Positions 7,877 through 15,760 of a DNA stretch of 24,467 nt are shown piece after piece. A program made the position numbers and the translations under genes. The stretch's first letter is position 1. Each line of letters opens with the position of its first letter. The notes under the pieces are model-generated. The model did not search any database and was not told the DNA's origin. It saw only the letters and a list, made by a program, of their open reading frames with translations. Source of the stretch: an uncultured Campylobacter sp. (GTDB lineage: Bacteria; Campylobacterota; Campylobacteria; Campylobacterales; Campylobacteraceae); assembly GCF_938045205.1 (NCBI RefSeq), contig NZ_CALIMY010000131.1:1-24467 (forward strand). Reading direction: 5' to 3'.

Positions 7877-10132
7877 TTAATTAAATCTAGCGCCGATGCT
7901 AAATTCGAAGCTATTTGTGTCGTCGTGCGGTTTTTTATTAAGCGGCTTGACGAAGTATAACTGCAAAGGTCCCATCGGCGTCATCCACTCGATACCAGCA
8001 CCCGTGCTGTAGCGCTCCTCTTCATTCCAGTCATGATCGCCGATCATTCCGTAGTCAAAAAACGTTACAAAGCGCATTTTAAGCCTATCAACCACCGGAA
8101 AGCTTAGCTCAAAGGAGTTATTGAAACTCTGCATACCGCCCGTCTCGATATAGCGGCAATTATTTGAATTTAAGCAGATCTCTTTTTTCGGGATACTGCG
8201 ACCTTCGTAGCCTCTAATGCTTTTCATTCCGCCTAGGAATAGCTTTTCGTTGATCGGAATCTTTTTATTACCTTCCCACATATAGCCCGTTGCAGCTTTG
8301 TATCTAAAGATAATGTCGTGATCGATATAATCTCGCAAGCCAAAGTAGTAGTTAAATGATCCTCGCGCCTTGGTGTAGTCCATATCGCCGCCAAGACCCG
8401 CGTATTCCAAGCTAGCACTTGCGATCATACCGCTTCTTGGCAAGTAATAATCATCGGTGCTGTTGTATGTAATAGACGGGATAATCGAGCTTTTTAAATT
8501 CTTGCCATCTAAATAGCCTGCTTTGGCGTAATATTCGTTTAAGCCCTTAATCTCGCTTTTTTCGAGATAATACGTAAGACTTACATCGGTATTACGCCCG
8601 ATCTTGCGACCGCCCGTGATTGAAAATCCGTAAGATTTCTCATCGTAATCGTCCCAGTCATAGTCGTTGGCAAAGATCGATCCGCCCAAGCTATACTCAG
8701 AATCAAATACTCTAGGATTGGTTAAGCTCAAGCGTCCGCTTAACTGATCGTCGCTCTTTTCAACCGAGAACGCGCCGTGAAGACCGGTGCCGAATACGTT
8801 ACGATCACTGATACCGCCGCTAAGTAAAATTCCATCCTCGCTGCCATATCCGATACCACCCGTGATAGAGCCCGTAGGAGCTTCTTTAACTGCGACTTCA
8901 AGATCGATCTGATCGTTAGAAACGCGGTTTTCTTTAATCTCCACCTCATCGAAATACCCCGTGCGTTTTAAAGAATTTAACGAATCGTTGTAGTCGGTTT
9001 TGCTATATAAATTTCCCTCGGTCAGATACATCTCGCGGCGGATGACCTTATCCTCGGTCTTATCGTTGCCCGAAATCGTTACGTTTCTAATATAGACTTT
9101 ATCCTCTGGGATAACTTGATACGTGATAGCGACCGTGCGAGCTTCTTTGTCCTGTTTAGTCTTAGGCACGATACGCACATAGGCATATCCCTGATCCGCG
9201 ACTAAAGTCTCTAGCGTATTCATATCGCGGCGCAAACGCTCAGAATTCATCGTATCGCCCTTTTGAAGCTTGAAATCATCCAAAACCTTTTCTTTATCAA
9301 GCTTGATTATATCTGCAGGATATTCGATATCTACGGAGCTTACGGTGTATTGCTCACCCTCGCTGATATAGTAGGTAAGATCAGCAGTGTAATTATCCAT
9401 ATCGGCATTAAGTAGCGGCGCAGAAACCTGTGCATCTAAGTAGCCTTTTTTATAATATTCTTCTTGAATTCTATTTGCGTCGTTAGGAAGCTCGGCGGTT
9501 TTTACCTTACCATCGTTAAAGCCCCACATCCAGCCTAAAATTTCACGCTCTTTATTGGCGACGGATGGCTCTATATCGCCGTAGTCAAGCTTGTCCGCAC
9601 CCAACAAATTTACCTTATCGATTATGATATTTTCGCCGCGATTTACCTCGATCGTCAGCAGGATGACCGATTTATCGTCATTTATCGGCTTTGGATAAAA
9701 TTCCACCACGGTGTCAAAAAAGCCCTTGACTTCGTAGTATTGCTTGATGCGGGTCTCCGCTTTTTTAGCAGCCACCTCATCGTAAACCTGACCCGGACGC
9801 AAGCCGATGAGCTCATTGATCTTGTCGCGGTCGTTGGTAACTACGTTTTTGATCTCTACCTTAGCAATAGTCGGCTTTTCGGTTACGTTGATAGTGACCG
9901 CGCCGCCTTGTTCGCTGATATAAACGTCGCTGAAATAGCCCTGCTCAAATAGCTTTGAAATCGCAGCATTGGTGTTTTCGCCGTTAAGCTCATCGCCTAC
10001 CTTAAGTCCTGAAATTTGCTGTGCGACCTGTGGAGAAAGATGCCTTAGCCCTTCAAATTTAATGGATTTTATCTGCGCGGCGCATGCCACGGAAATCCCG
10101 CCTACTAAGAGTAAAAAAACGCTTTTTTTCAT
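7877..10132 (-). CDS. bamA: outer membrane protein assembly factor BamA (Omp85)
   Basis: BamA is the central outer membrane insertase that folds beta-barrel proteins. The 751-residue precursor has a Sec signal peptide (MKKSVFLLLVGGISVACA, cut near residue 18), a periplasmic part with tandem POTRA domains (about 20-420) and a C-terminal 16-stranded barrel (about 430-751). The loop-6 signature appears as SIRGYEG near residue 640. Aromatic, alternating strands are visible, such as GSITGGIGYGSEDG at the barrel start. The protein ends in IGARFN, so the final residue is Asn rather than the usual terminal Phe, with Phe one position earlier. Its promoter is in the short gap shared with tyrA and its transcript probably ends at the 7826-7853 hairpin. 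Full length for the family. Confidence 0.97.
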   Translation of the reverse strand: MKKSVFLLLVGGISVACAAQIKSIKFEGLRHLSPQVAQQISGLKVGDELNGENTNAAISKLFEQGYFSDVYISEQGGAVTINVTEKPTIAKVEIKNVVTNDRDKINELIGLRPGQVYDEVAAKKAETRIKQYYEVKGFFDTVVEFYPKPINDDKSVILLTIEVNRGENIIIDKVNLLGADKLDYGDIEPSVANKEREILGWMWGFNDGKVKTAELPNDANRIQEEYYKKGYLDAQVSAPLLNADMDNYTADLTYYISEGEQYTVSSVDIEYPADIIKLDKEKVLDDFKLQKGDTMNSERLRRDMNTLETLVADQGYAYVRIVPKTKQDKEARTVAITYQVIPEDKVYIRNVTISGNDKTEDKVIRREMYLTEGNLYSKTDYNDSLNSLKRTGYFDEVEIKENRVSNDQIDLEVAVKEAPTGSITGGIGYGSEDGILLSGGISDRNVFGTGLHGAFSVEKSDDQLSGRLSLTNPRVFDSEYSLGGSIFANDYDWDDYDEKSYGFSITGGRKIGRNTDVSLTYYLEKSEIKGLNEYYAKAGYLDGKNLKSSIIPSITYNSTDDYYLPRSGMIASASLEYAGLGGDMDYTKARGSFNYYFGLRDYIDHDIIFRYKAATGYMWEGNKKIPINEKLFLGGMKSIRGYEGRSIPKKEICLNSNNCRYIETGGMQSFNNSFELSFPVVDRLKMRFVTFFDYGMIGDHDWNEEERYSTGAGIEWMTPMGPLQLYFVKPLNKKPHDDTNSFEFSIGARFN

Positions 10133-10213
10133 AAAATTTTACCTAAAAACGAAAATAATTTGCGTATAATACCACATTAAAATTAAAACTTGCATATATC
10201 AAAAAGGAATTTT
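10133..10213. promoter_or_regulatory. divergent bamA / tyrA promoters with overlapping -10 boxes
   Basis: On the plus strand TATAAT lies at 10165-10170, 44 bases before the tyrA ATG. On the minus strand TGG-TATTAT, an extended -10, lies at 10166-10171 (its TG is at 10173-10174), 34 bases before the bamA ATG. The two boxes occupy almost the same bases because GTATAATAC reads GTATTATAC on the other strand. Upstream DNA on both sides is A/T-rich and lacks a recognisable -35, as is usual for Campylobacter sigma-70 promoters. RNA polymerase could bind only one direction at a time. Confidence 0.55.
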
Positions 10214-11044
10214 ATGAAGATAGGAATTATCGGCCTGGGTCTCATCGGCGGCTCTCTTGGGCTATGTCTAAAAAGCACCAAAATAATTAGCGCCGTCTAT
10301 GGCTGCGACATCAGCCGCGAAAATGAAAAAGAAGCTCTGAGACTTGGGCTCGTGCATGAAATTTTAAGCCTAGAGCAAATGAAGCAAAGCTGCGACGCGA
10401 TCTTTCTTGCAATCCCCGTGGAGGCAATTATTGAGACGTTGCAAAAACTAAGCGACTGCAGAAGCGAGACGACAATCATCGATCTGGGAAGCACGAAATT
10501 TAAAATTTTGCAAAGCTGCCCGCCGCAGATCAGACGAAATTTCATCGCAGCTCACCCAATGGCTGGTACCGAAAACTCCGGCCCGCAAGCAGCGTTTAAA
10601 GAGCTTTTAAACGGCGCAGTAGTCGTCATCTGCGACGATCACGGCGCAGATGAAGTGCATATCAAACGAGCGGTCGAAATTTTTTCGTTCGCGGGGATGA
10701 AGATCGTATTTATGGACGCAAAAAGCCACGATCACCACGTGGCGCTCATCTCGCACCTGCCGCATGCGATCAGCTACTCGCTCGTAAACAGCGTGCTAAA
10801 AGAGGAAAATCGCCGCAATATTATAAATTTAGCCGGTGGTAGCTTTTCGGGCATGAGCCGTATCGCCAAAAGCTCGCCGCAGATGTGGGTCGATATTTTC
10901 AAGCAAAACCGCACGAACCTACTGGGCGCGATCGACGCTTTTAAAAACGAGCTTGAAATTTGCGTGCAGATGATTCGTGACGAGCGCTGGGATGAGCTTG
11001 AGGCGTGGATGTATGAAGCGCGCAAGCTAAGGGATATTATTTAA
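10214..11044 (+). CDS. tyrA: prephenate dehydrogenase
   Basis: This NAD-dependent enzyme converts prephenate to 4-hydroxyphenylpyruvate in tyrosine synthesis (arogenate as substrate cannot be excluded). The start is the ATG at 10214, giving 276 residues, because AAGGA lies five bases upstream and the nucleotide-binding motif GLGLIGGSLG then begins at residue 7; an ATG eight codons earlier has no such support. Other family marks are AHPMAGTENSG near 110-120, with the catalytic His, and SHLPHA near 178. There is no chorismate mutase or ACT extension. It diverges from bamA, an arrangement also present in C. jejuni as I remember it. Downstream it converges with the phosphatase gene; the 139-bp gap between them shows no clear terminator. 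Confidence 0.95.
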   Translation: MKIGIIGLGLIGGSLGLCLKSTKIISAVYGCDISRENEKEALRLGLVHEILSLEQMKQSCDAIFLAIPVEAIIETLQKLSDCRSETTIIDLGSTKFKILQSCPPQIRRNFIAAHPMAGTENSGPQAAFKELLNGAVVVICDDHGADEVHIKRAVEIFSFAGMKIVFMDAKSHDHHVALISHLPHAISYSLVNSVLKEENRRNIINLAGGSFSGMSRIAKSSPQMWVDIFKQNRTNLLGAIDAFKNELEICVQMIRDERWDELEAWMYEARKLRDII

Positions 11045-11183
11045 AATTTCAACGCGACCTGACTGCGCGATGGGAGCTGCAAGAACGCGCCTTTAAATTC
11101 TAAAATTTCGCCTTCAAATAGCCTGCGTAATTCAAACAGCCCGCTTAAATTTAAATTTTAATCCGCGCTATCCCGACACAAAC

Positions 11184-11915
11184 TCAAAAATCTATGCATT
11201 CCTGCGTGAAAATTTTCTTTGAGGGAAATTCCAGCGCACAAAGCCTTGCTTTCTCGTCCCAGTAGTTTTTATAAACGCAGCCCAGATCTATATTTGCGCT
11301 AAATTCCGTAATGATGGGCTTTTTCACCGGCGTGTGTCCGTAGACGTTAAAAATTCCGTCGTTCACGCTATCATCTCCGCGCCCGCTTAGCACGTGAGCG
11401 GCAAAGCTTTTTGCACGCTCTGCATCGTGTCTGATCCCCCACGCGCGACCCACTGCGGAGTGCGATACGACGAGCGCACGACCGCTTTCATCACGCAAAT
11501 CATACTCTAGGTAAATCGGCAGCCGCGAGACAAACCGCAGATGCTCCTTGCATTGCTTCACGCCTCCGCGGCGATAATACGATGCCAGCGTCGCTTCACC
11601 GCCATTATTAAATAGCCAGCTTTCATCCAGGCTAAAAAATGCGTAGAGGTCATTTGAGCTCGTAAATTTGCCCGTCTTTGCGCACCTTAGGGCAGTTTTT
11701 GCGTTGCTCACAAAGCGCTTTTCGTGATTGCCCATCACTGCGTCGTATCCGCGAGCGCGCACTAGCTCAACTACATCCGCGCTCGCAGGGCCTCGGTCGA
11801 TCAGATCGCCCACAAAGCAAATTTTGCTATCAAATTTATGCGGCAGCTGCTCTATTAACGCCAAAAGCGATCTGTAGCAGCCATGCACGTCGCCTATGAT
11901 GTAGATATTTTCCAT
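11184..11915 (-). CDS. PPP-family metallophosphoesterase (ApaH/PrpE-like)
   Basis: A 243-residue phosphatase with the complete PPP metal-site motifs: GDVHG (8-12), GDLIDRGP (36-43), GNHE (62-65), a VVSHSAVG block and YGHTPV near the C-terminus. Relatives are bacterial Ser/Thr phosphatases, diadenosine tetraphosphatases (ApaH) and PrpE/PrpA types. The motifs alone do not separate protein phosphatase from Np4N hydrolase activity, so I give no symbol. An AAGGAG ribosome binding site precedes the ATG. It lies 112 bases after a small membrane protein gene on the same strand, with a hairpin in between, so it may have its own promoter. Confidence 0.85.
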   Translation of the reverse strand: MENIYIIGDVHGCYRSLLALIEQLPHKFDSKICFVGDLIDRGPASADVVELVRARGYDAVMGNHEKRFVSNAKTALRCAKTGKFTSSNDLYAFFSLDESWLFNNGGEATLASYYRRGGVKQCKEHLRFVSRLPIYLEYDLRDESGRALVVSHSAVGRAWGIRHDAERAKSFAAHVLSGRGDDSVNDGIFNVYGHTPVKKPIITEFSANIDLGCVYKNYWDEKARLCALEFPSKKIFTQECIDF

Positions 11916-11981
11916 AATTTCTCCTTAAATTTTAACGCCCTCGCCTTTTAACGCGCGAGCTGTGATTGTAAGCGGCGACCA

Positions 11982-12002
11982 AGAATTTCAAGGCGAAATT
12001 CT
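11982..12002 (-). terminator. 8-bp inverted repeat between genes
   Basis: AGAATTTC and GAAATTCT form a perfect 8-bp stem around the loop AAGGC. It lies 26 bases past the stop of the minus-strand membrane protein gene and upstream of the phosphatase gene. The stem is A/T-rich and no T run follows on the minus strand, so a terminator role is only possible. Confidence 0.3.
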
Positions 12003-12027
12003 GCACTAAATTTTAAAATTTCGCGCG

Positions 12028-12450
12028 CTAGGTTTTAGGTGAATAAACTTGTTTTAAGACTTCGGCTACCACGATCAGAGCTAAAACGTAAGCCGTGCAG
12101 ATGCCGATTAATATATCGCCTCCATGTAATTCAAATACCGCAGCGATCGTTATCCCCAAAAACGGCGATATTATCCAAATCGCCACGGTCGGCAAAAACA
12201 GATTGACGAAAAAATTCACAAGCCTATCAAAATCCTTTAGTTTTTCGGCAAGTATCGCGCAAATTCCGCAGAAAAATATCCAAAGAACTACAAAATATAC
12301 ACACCTTTCCTGCAACCATTCTGAAAGATAGCCATATCTATCGCTAAAGGCGACGAAAAATAGCTCTACTGACAAATCCACTAAAATTAAAACGCTTGTG
12401 AAGCAAAAACTCATCGAAAATGCGCAGGCTATAATTTTTAAAATAATCAT
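12028..12450 (-). CDS. unknown four-helix membrane protein
   Basis: I do not recognise this 140-residue protein. It has about four hydrophobic segments (roughly 5-35, 48-67, 80-102, 112-135) with short connecting loops, a charged loop AEKLKDFDR between helices 2 and 3, and a basic C-terminal tail. The ATG is preceded by AGGAA at a good distance. It starts 22 bases after the end of dus on the same strand, so it is probably co-transcribed with dus. No enzyme motif is visible. Confidence 0.7.
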   Translation of the reverse strand: MIILKIIACAFSMSFCFTSVLILVDLSVELFFVAFSDRYGYLSEWLQERCVYFVVLWIFFCGICAILAEKLKDFDRLVNFFVNLFLPTVAIWIISPFLGITIAAVFELHGGDILIGICTAYVLALIVVAEVLKQVYSPKT

Positions 12451-12472
12451 CAGAGTTCCTAAAATGCTAAAT

Positions 12473-13399
12473 TTAACTAAAAAATTCCTCGATTAGCCGA
12501 GTCATTTCGCTCTCAGCAGCGACGTGGTTGATCTGCTCGCGAAAGCTTGCGGCATTTTCGCGCCCCTTGGAGTATTCGTGCAGATGCTTGCGAAATACCG
12601 CTACGCCGCGCATGCCGTAGTGGCTAAGCATTTGAGAGAAATGATAAAGCACGACCTCTCTTTTTAGCGCGTCGCTTGCCTGCTCGCCCGTTTTGATCTC
12701 GCGAAAGATCCACGGCCTGCCGATGACCGCGCGACCGATCATCAGCGCGTCTGCGCCGCTAAGGTCTCGCACAGCGGGGGCATTGGCGGAGTTTATGTCA
12801 CCGTTTGCGATCACCGGGATTTGCAGCGCGCGCTTAGCTCTTGCGATCGCGCCGTAATCCACCGCCGCGCTGTATCCGCCCGCTCTAGTACGTCCGTGAA
12901 TAGCGATAAAATCAGCTCCTGCGCTCTGTACGGTGCGAGCGATATTTTCGATATCCACGGCGCCGAAGCCCAGCCGCACCTTCGCGCTCGTAAATTTTTT
13001 ATTCGAATACTTTTTGATCGTCTCAACCAGGCGCGACAGACGGGGCAGATCAAGCAGCAGCGCCGAGCCGGCGCCCTGTTTTACGACCTTGGGGACGGGA
13101 CAGCCGCAGTTTAGATCGATGCCGTCGATGCCGTCAAATTTATTGATGAGCAAAACCGCTTTTTTGATGATCTCCGCATCGCTACCCGCAATCTGCACGA
13201 AAAATGGGGTTTCGGCGGCGTTTTTTTCGAGCATCTTTAGCGTCTTTTCGCCCTCGAAAACAAGGGCATTTGCGCTTATCATCTCGCTTACGGTCGCGTC
13301 GCAGCCGAATTTTTTCACTACGCCTCGCAGCGGCGGATCCGAAAAGCCCGCCAAAGGCGCTAAAAATAGAGGGTTTCTTTTAAAAAAATCTTCCGTCAT
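12473..13399 (-). CDS. dus: tRNA-dihydrouridine synthase (DusB-like)
   Basis: Dus enzymes are FMN-dependent and reduce uridine to dihydrouridine in tRNA. The 308-residue protein shows the TIM-barrel signatures: LAPLAGFSDPPLR (12-24), DLNCGCPVPKVVKQGAGSALL near 95-115 with the catalytic Cys in NCGCP, KVRLGF, IHGRTRAG, IANGDI and MIGRAVIGRPW (FMN phosphate site). It looks closest to DusB types, but the tRNA position modified cannot be read from sequence. The neighbouring 538-bp gap upstream must contain its promoter; an 18-bp AT palindrome lies 29 bases before the start. C. jejuni Cj0123c, as I recall, is the counterpart. Confidence 0.93.
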   Translation of the reverse strand: MTEDFFKRNPLFLAPLAGFSDPPLRGVVKKFGCDATVSEMISANALVFEGEKTLKMLEKNAAETPFFVQIAGSDAEIIKKAVLLINKFDGIDGIDLNCGCPVPKVVKQGAGSALLLDLPRLSRLVETIKKYSNKKFTSAKVRLGFGAVDIENIARTVQSAGADFIAIHGRTRAGGYSAAVDYGAIARAKRALQIPVIANGDINSANAPAVRDLSGADALMIGRAVIGRPWIFREIKTGEQASDALKREVVLYHFSQMLSHYGMRGVAVFRKHLHEYSKGRENAASFREQINHVAAESEMTRLIEEFFS

Positions 13400-13937
13400 T
13401 TTAAATTTCTCATTTTAATTTCGTTTGAATTTAAACGTTTAAATTTAATACCACAGCGCTTGCAGCGGGTTTTGCCGCGAGCTTTAAAATTTTAAATTTC
13501 ATAGGCTACGTATTCGCATTTAGGCGCGAATTTTATTTTTAAGCTTAGCTAATTTGAGTGGTGGCAAAACGGCAGCAAGGATGATCGCCACCAAATTTTA
13601 TTTGCACGGCAAACCCAGCAAGCAGCTTGCAAAACGCCGCACGGATTTTAAAATTTCAGCACTTTATTCGGCTAGCAAGTCTTGCGCTTTACTTTTAAAT
13701 TTTAAATTTCATCGCGTAAATGCAAAATCCGTTTACACGCGCACTACGCAAGCAAATCTTTTAAATTTTACCGCTTACGCGCATTGATTTTTCGATAAAT
13801 TTTGAAATTTAAAATTTGCGCGAGTTAGAATTTTACCCGCACTTTAAAATTTATCGCGCAGGCTGTGTTTAATAGACGCAAAGAGCTTAAAGGCAGCCTC
13901 TCTTACCCGCATAAAACGAACTCGTAAAATTACCGAG
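13400..13937. other. gene-free 538-bp gap
   Basis: No credible gene. A 77-residue frame at 13554-13787 (plus) is lysine/phenylalanine-rich word noise without a ribosome binding site. The stretch is densely seeded with TTTAAAATTT and AAATTTTAAATTTC words, alternating with short GC islands (for example AGCAAGCAGCTTGC). The left edge has the palindrome described separately. No T-tailed hairpin was found for the gene that ends at 13938. Confidence 0.6.
13428..13445. promoter_or_regulatory. 18-bp perfect AT palindrome upstream of dus
   Basis: AATTTAAACGTTTAAATT is perfectly self-complementary with a central CG and ends 29 bases upstream of the dus ATG (minus strand). The position suits an operator or a core promoter element. 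AT words of this kind are abundant in the window, so a chance origin is possible; the length of the perfect symmetry is what sets it apart. Confidence 0.35.
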
Positions 13938-14939
13938 CTAAAATAACAGCGACGCAGGGACGTTTTTGCCGTTGTCGCGCAAAAATAGCAGAATTTTAAA
14001 CTTCTCAAACTCCTCACCGTCGGCAAGACTTAGCTGCTCTCTAAACTCGTCGATCATGCCAAGCTCATATAGCGTGTACAGATATGCCTCGGTCGCTTCT
14101 TGATTCTCGTTTTTGAGCCGCTCGAAAAAGGCTTTGTATTGCTCTGGAGCGAGATGATTTTTTAGCTTTTTGGCAAAGCCGATAAAATCCTGCTCGCTAA
14201 ATTTTTCATTATTTACGAGATCGAAAAGCTCCTCGCTGCTGATCTCAAAGCTCGCGTCATTCACCGCGCGATCCACTAAAATATTTACCTCGGCTATATC
14301 TTGAGGAATTTTATAGGCCTTGATCTTATCGTAGCTTCCTTTGGCAAGCGCTACGGCATAGGCTTTTTTAGTGATATTTTCGCTATAAACGCCTTTAGTT
14401 TTTAAAATTTCATACGCATACGCAGGCTCGGCGTCGAGGCGATTGAGCTCGTTTTGCAAAAATAGTCCGTTATCTTTAGGAAGTTTATATTTTCGCAGAT
14501 CCGCCACTTCGCCGTTTTTAACCTTCTCAATAACACCTATAACCTCCTTTAGATCCTCATTTTTGACGTCTATGCCGGTGCTATCATACCACGGAGATAA
14601 AATTTTAGTAAGCTCGCTCGGGTCTTTAAAATACTCGGTTTTAAAGTCTTTATTGGTATCAAGACCCAGCAAAACCTCTTTACTCATCGCATCGTATGCG
14701 CTTAGATCCTTTGCGATCGCCCTTTTTGTGCGGTAAAAAGCAAAGCTATGAAAAACGATATGAAAAATCGCCAAAATCATATATAAAATTAACGGCAGTA
14801 CGATCCACACCGCCACAGGAAGCGTAAGCGTAAAACCGAAAAGCCCCAGTGTATAGCTACTGCTTTGCTGCGTAAAAACTAAAATCGCGACGATTGCGAT
14901 ATAGACGATCGAATATAAAAAGAATTGCTTGGTTTTCAT
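13938..14939 (-). CDS. two-helix membrane protein of unknown function
   Basis: The 333-residue product has two hydrophobic helices at the N-terminus (about 7-25 and 30-68, the second region long and probably including a re-entrant part) and then an acidic, helical cytoplasmic domain of about 260 residues without a motif I know. C. jejuni appears to have a counterpart next to its dksA-like gene (Cj0124c, from memory), so it is probably a conserved Campylobacter protein rather than an acquired one. It begins 2 bases after the DksA-like gene, which supports co-transcription and perhaps coupled translation with accD, rlmH and that gene. Confidence 0.85.
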   Translation of the reverse strand: MKTKQFFLYSIVYIAIVAILVFTQQSSSYTLGLFGFTLTLPVAVWIVLPLILYMILAIFHIVFHSFAFYRTKRAIAKDLSAYDAMSKEVLLGLDTNKDFKTEYFKDPSELTKILSPWYDSTGIDVKNEDLKEVIGVIEKVKNGEVADLRKYKLPKDNGLFLQNELNRLDAEPAYAYEILKTKGVYSENITKKAYAVALAKGSYDKIKAYKIPQDIAEVNILVDRAVNDASFEISSEELFDLVNNEKFSEQDFIGFAKKLKNHLAPEQYKAFFERLKNENQEATEAYLYTLYELGMIDEFREQLSLADGEEFEKFKILLFLRDNGKNVPASLLF

Positions 14940-14941
14940 AG

Positions 14942-15298
14942 CTAACTCCTATTTTGCTTTTCCGCCTGTTCCTTGCACGAAATGCACAATCTCGCCTCTG
15001 GATTCACCTTAAGACGCTCTAAGCTTATCTGCTCGCCGCAGCTCTCGCAAAGCCCATAAGTGCCGTTTTCGATACGTTTAAGCGCGCTTTCAATCTCTAA
15101 AAACGCCTTTTGTTGATTAACATTGAGCGAGTATTCGATGCTTAAATCCGTATTCATGCTCGCTACGTCAAAATCATCCGCAGCTTTATTTTCGCGCAAT
15201 TCCGAAATTTCATTTACAGAGCTATTAATATTGGCGATGAGTTGCTCTCTTTTTTCTTCTAAAATTTTCTTGTAAAATTTCAACTCGTTTTTCTTCAT
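14942..15298 (-). CDS. DksA/TraR-family zinc-finger protein
   Basis: A 118-residue member of the DksA/TraR family, which binds the RNA polymerase secondary channel and adjusts transcription, often together with ppGpp. It has an N-terminal helical hairpin (about 1-75) with the acidic tip segment DDFD near 41-44, and a C-terminal four-cysteine zinc finger (Cys84, 87, 105, 108: CESC and CISC). The family's stop-start partners here are rlmH (9-base gap before) and the membrane protein gene (2-base gap after). C. jejuni Cj0125c, which as I recall is a DksA-like regulator, occupies the same place. Confidence 0.92.
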   Translation of the reverse strand: MKKNELKFYKKILEEKREQLIANINSSVNEISELRENKAADDFDVASMNTDLSIEYSLNVNQQKAFLEIESALKRIENGTYGLCESCGEQISLERLKVNPEARLCISCKEQAEKQNRS

Positions 15299-15307
15299 TA
15301 CTTCCCT

Positions 15308-15760
15308 TTATTTGTGATATGGATGGTTTGCGTTAATGCACAATGCGCGAAAAATTTGCTCAAAGAGCAAAAGTTTAGCGATTTTATGCGCTAACGTAAG
15401 CCTGCTAAGACTGATTATTTTATCGGCTTTTGCCTTAAAATTTTCACTAAGCCCATAAGCGCCACCGATGAAAAACGATACGGCGCTTTTATCCTTTAGC
15501 ATTTCAGCAAATTCCACGCTATCTAGCTCCTGCCCGCGCTCATCCAGAGCCACGACGTAGCCGCTAAGGCGCGGGAGATAAATTTCATCATACGCCCTAA
15601 GAGTGAGTTCACGAGACGCTGCTTGAGCGCGAGCGATGCTAGCGTTAAAAAAGGTCTGCTCTCGCACCGCCGCAAATTTAGCCGCCATTTTTTTATAGGC
15701 GCTTATCTCGCTAGCAAACTCGTCTGCGCCCTTTTGGATGGAATTTACCGTGATCCGCAC
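15308..15760 (-). CDS. rlmH: 23S rRNA pseudouridine-1915 N3-methyltransferase (GTG start)
   Basis: RlmH is a SPOUT methyltransferase that uses SAM to methylate pseudouridine 1915 in helix 69 of 23S rRNA. The 150-residue protein has the SAM-knot motif FFIGGAYGLSE near 95-106 and the typical C-terminus with LSRLTLAHKIAKLLLFEQIFRA and a final NHPYHK. Translation starts at GTG; this codon overlaps the accD stop by one base (TAGTG on the minus strand), so the two genes are surely coupled. Length is normal. Confidence 0.96.
   Translation of the reverse strand: MRITVNSIQKGADEFASEISAYKKMAAKFAAVREQTFFNASIARAQAASRELTLRAYDEIYLPRLSGYVVALDERGQELDSVEFAEMLKDKSAVSFFIGGAYGLSENFKAKADKIISLSRLTLAHKIAKLLLFEQIFRALCINANHPYHK

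Noticed and set aside
12821..13418. Plus-strand open frames of 97 and 161 codons antisense to dus
   Set aside because: Shadow frames of a clear Dus enzyme; no motifs of their own.
13554..13787. 77-codon plus-strand frame in the gap upstream of dus
   Set aside because: Composition follows the AT words of the spacer, no ribosome binding site, no recognisable protein.
13440..13860. Recurring AAATTTTAAATTTC words as a possible CRISPR or tandem repeat
   Set aside because: Spacing is irregular, repeat unit is short and variable, and no conserved spacers or cas genes exist.
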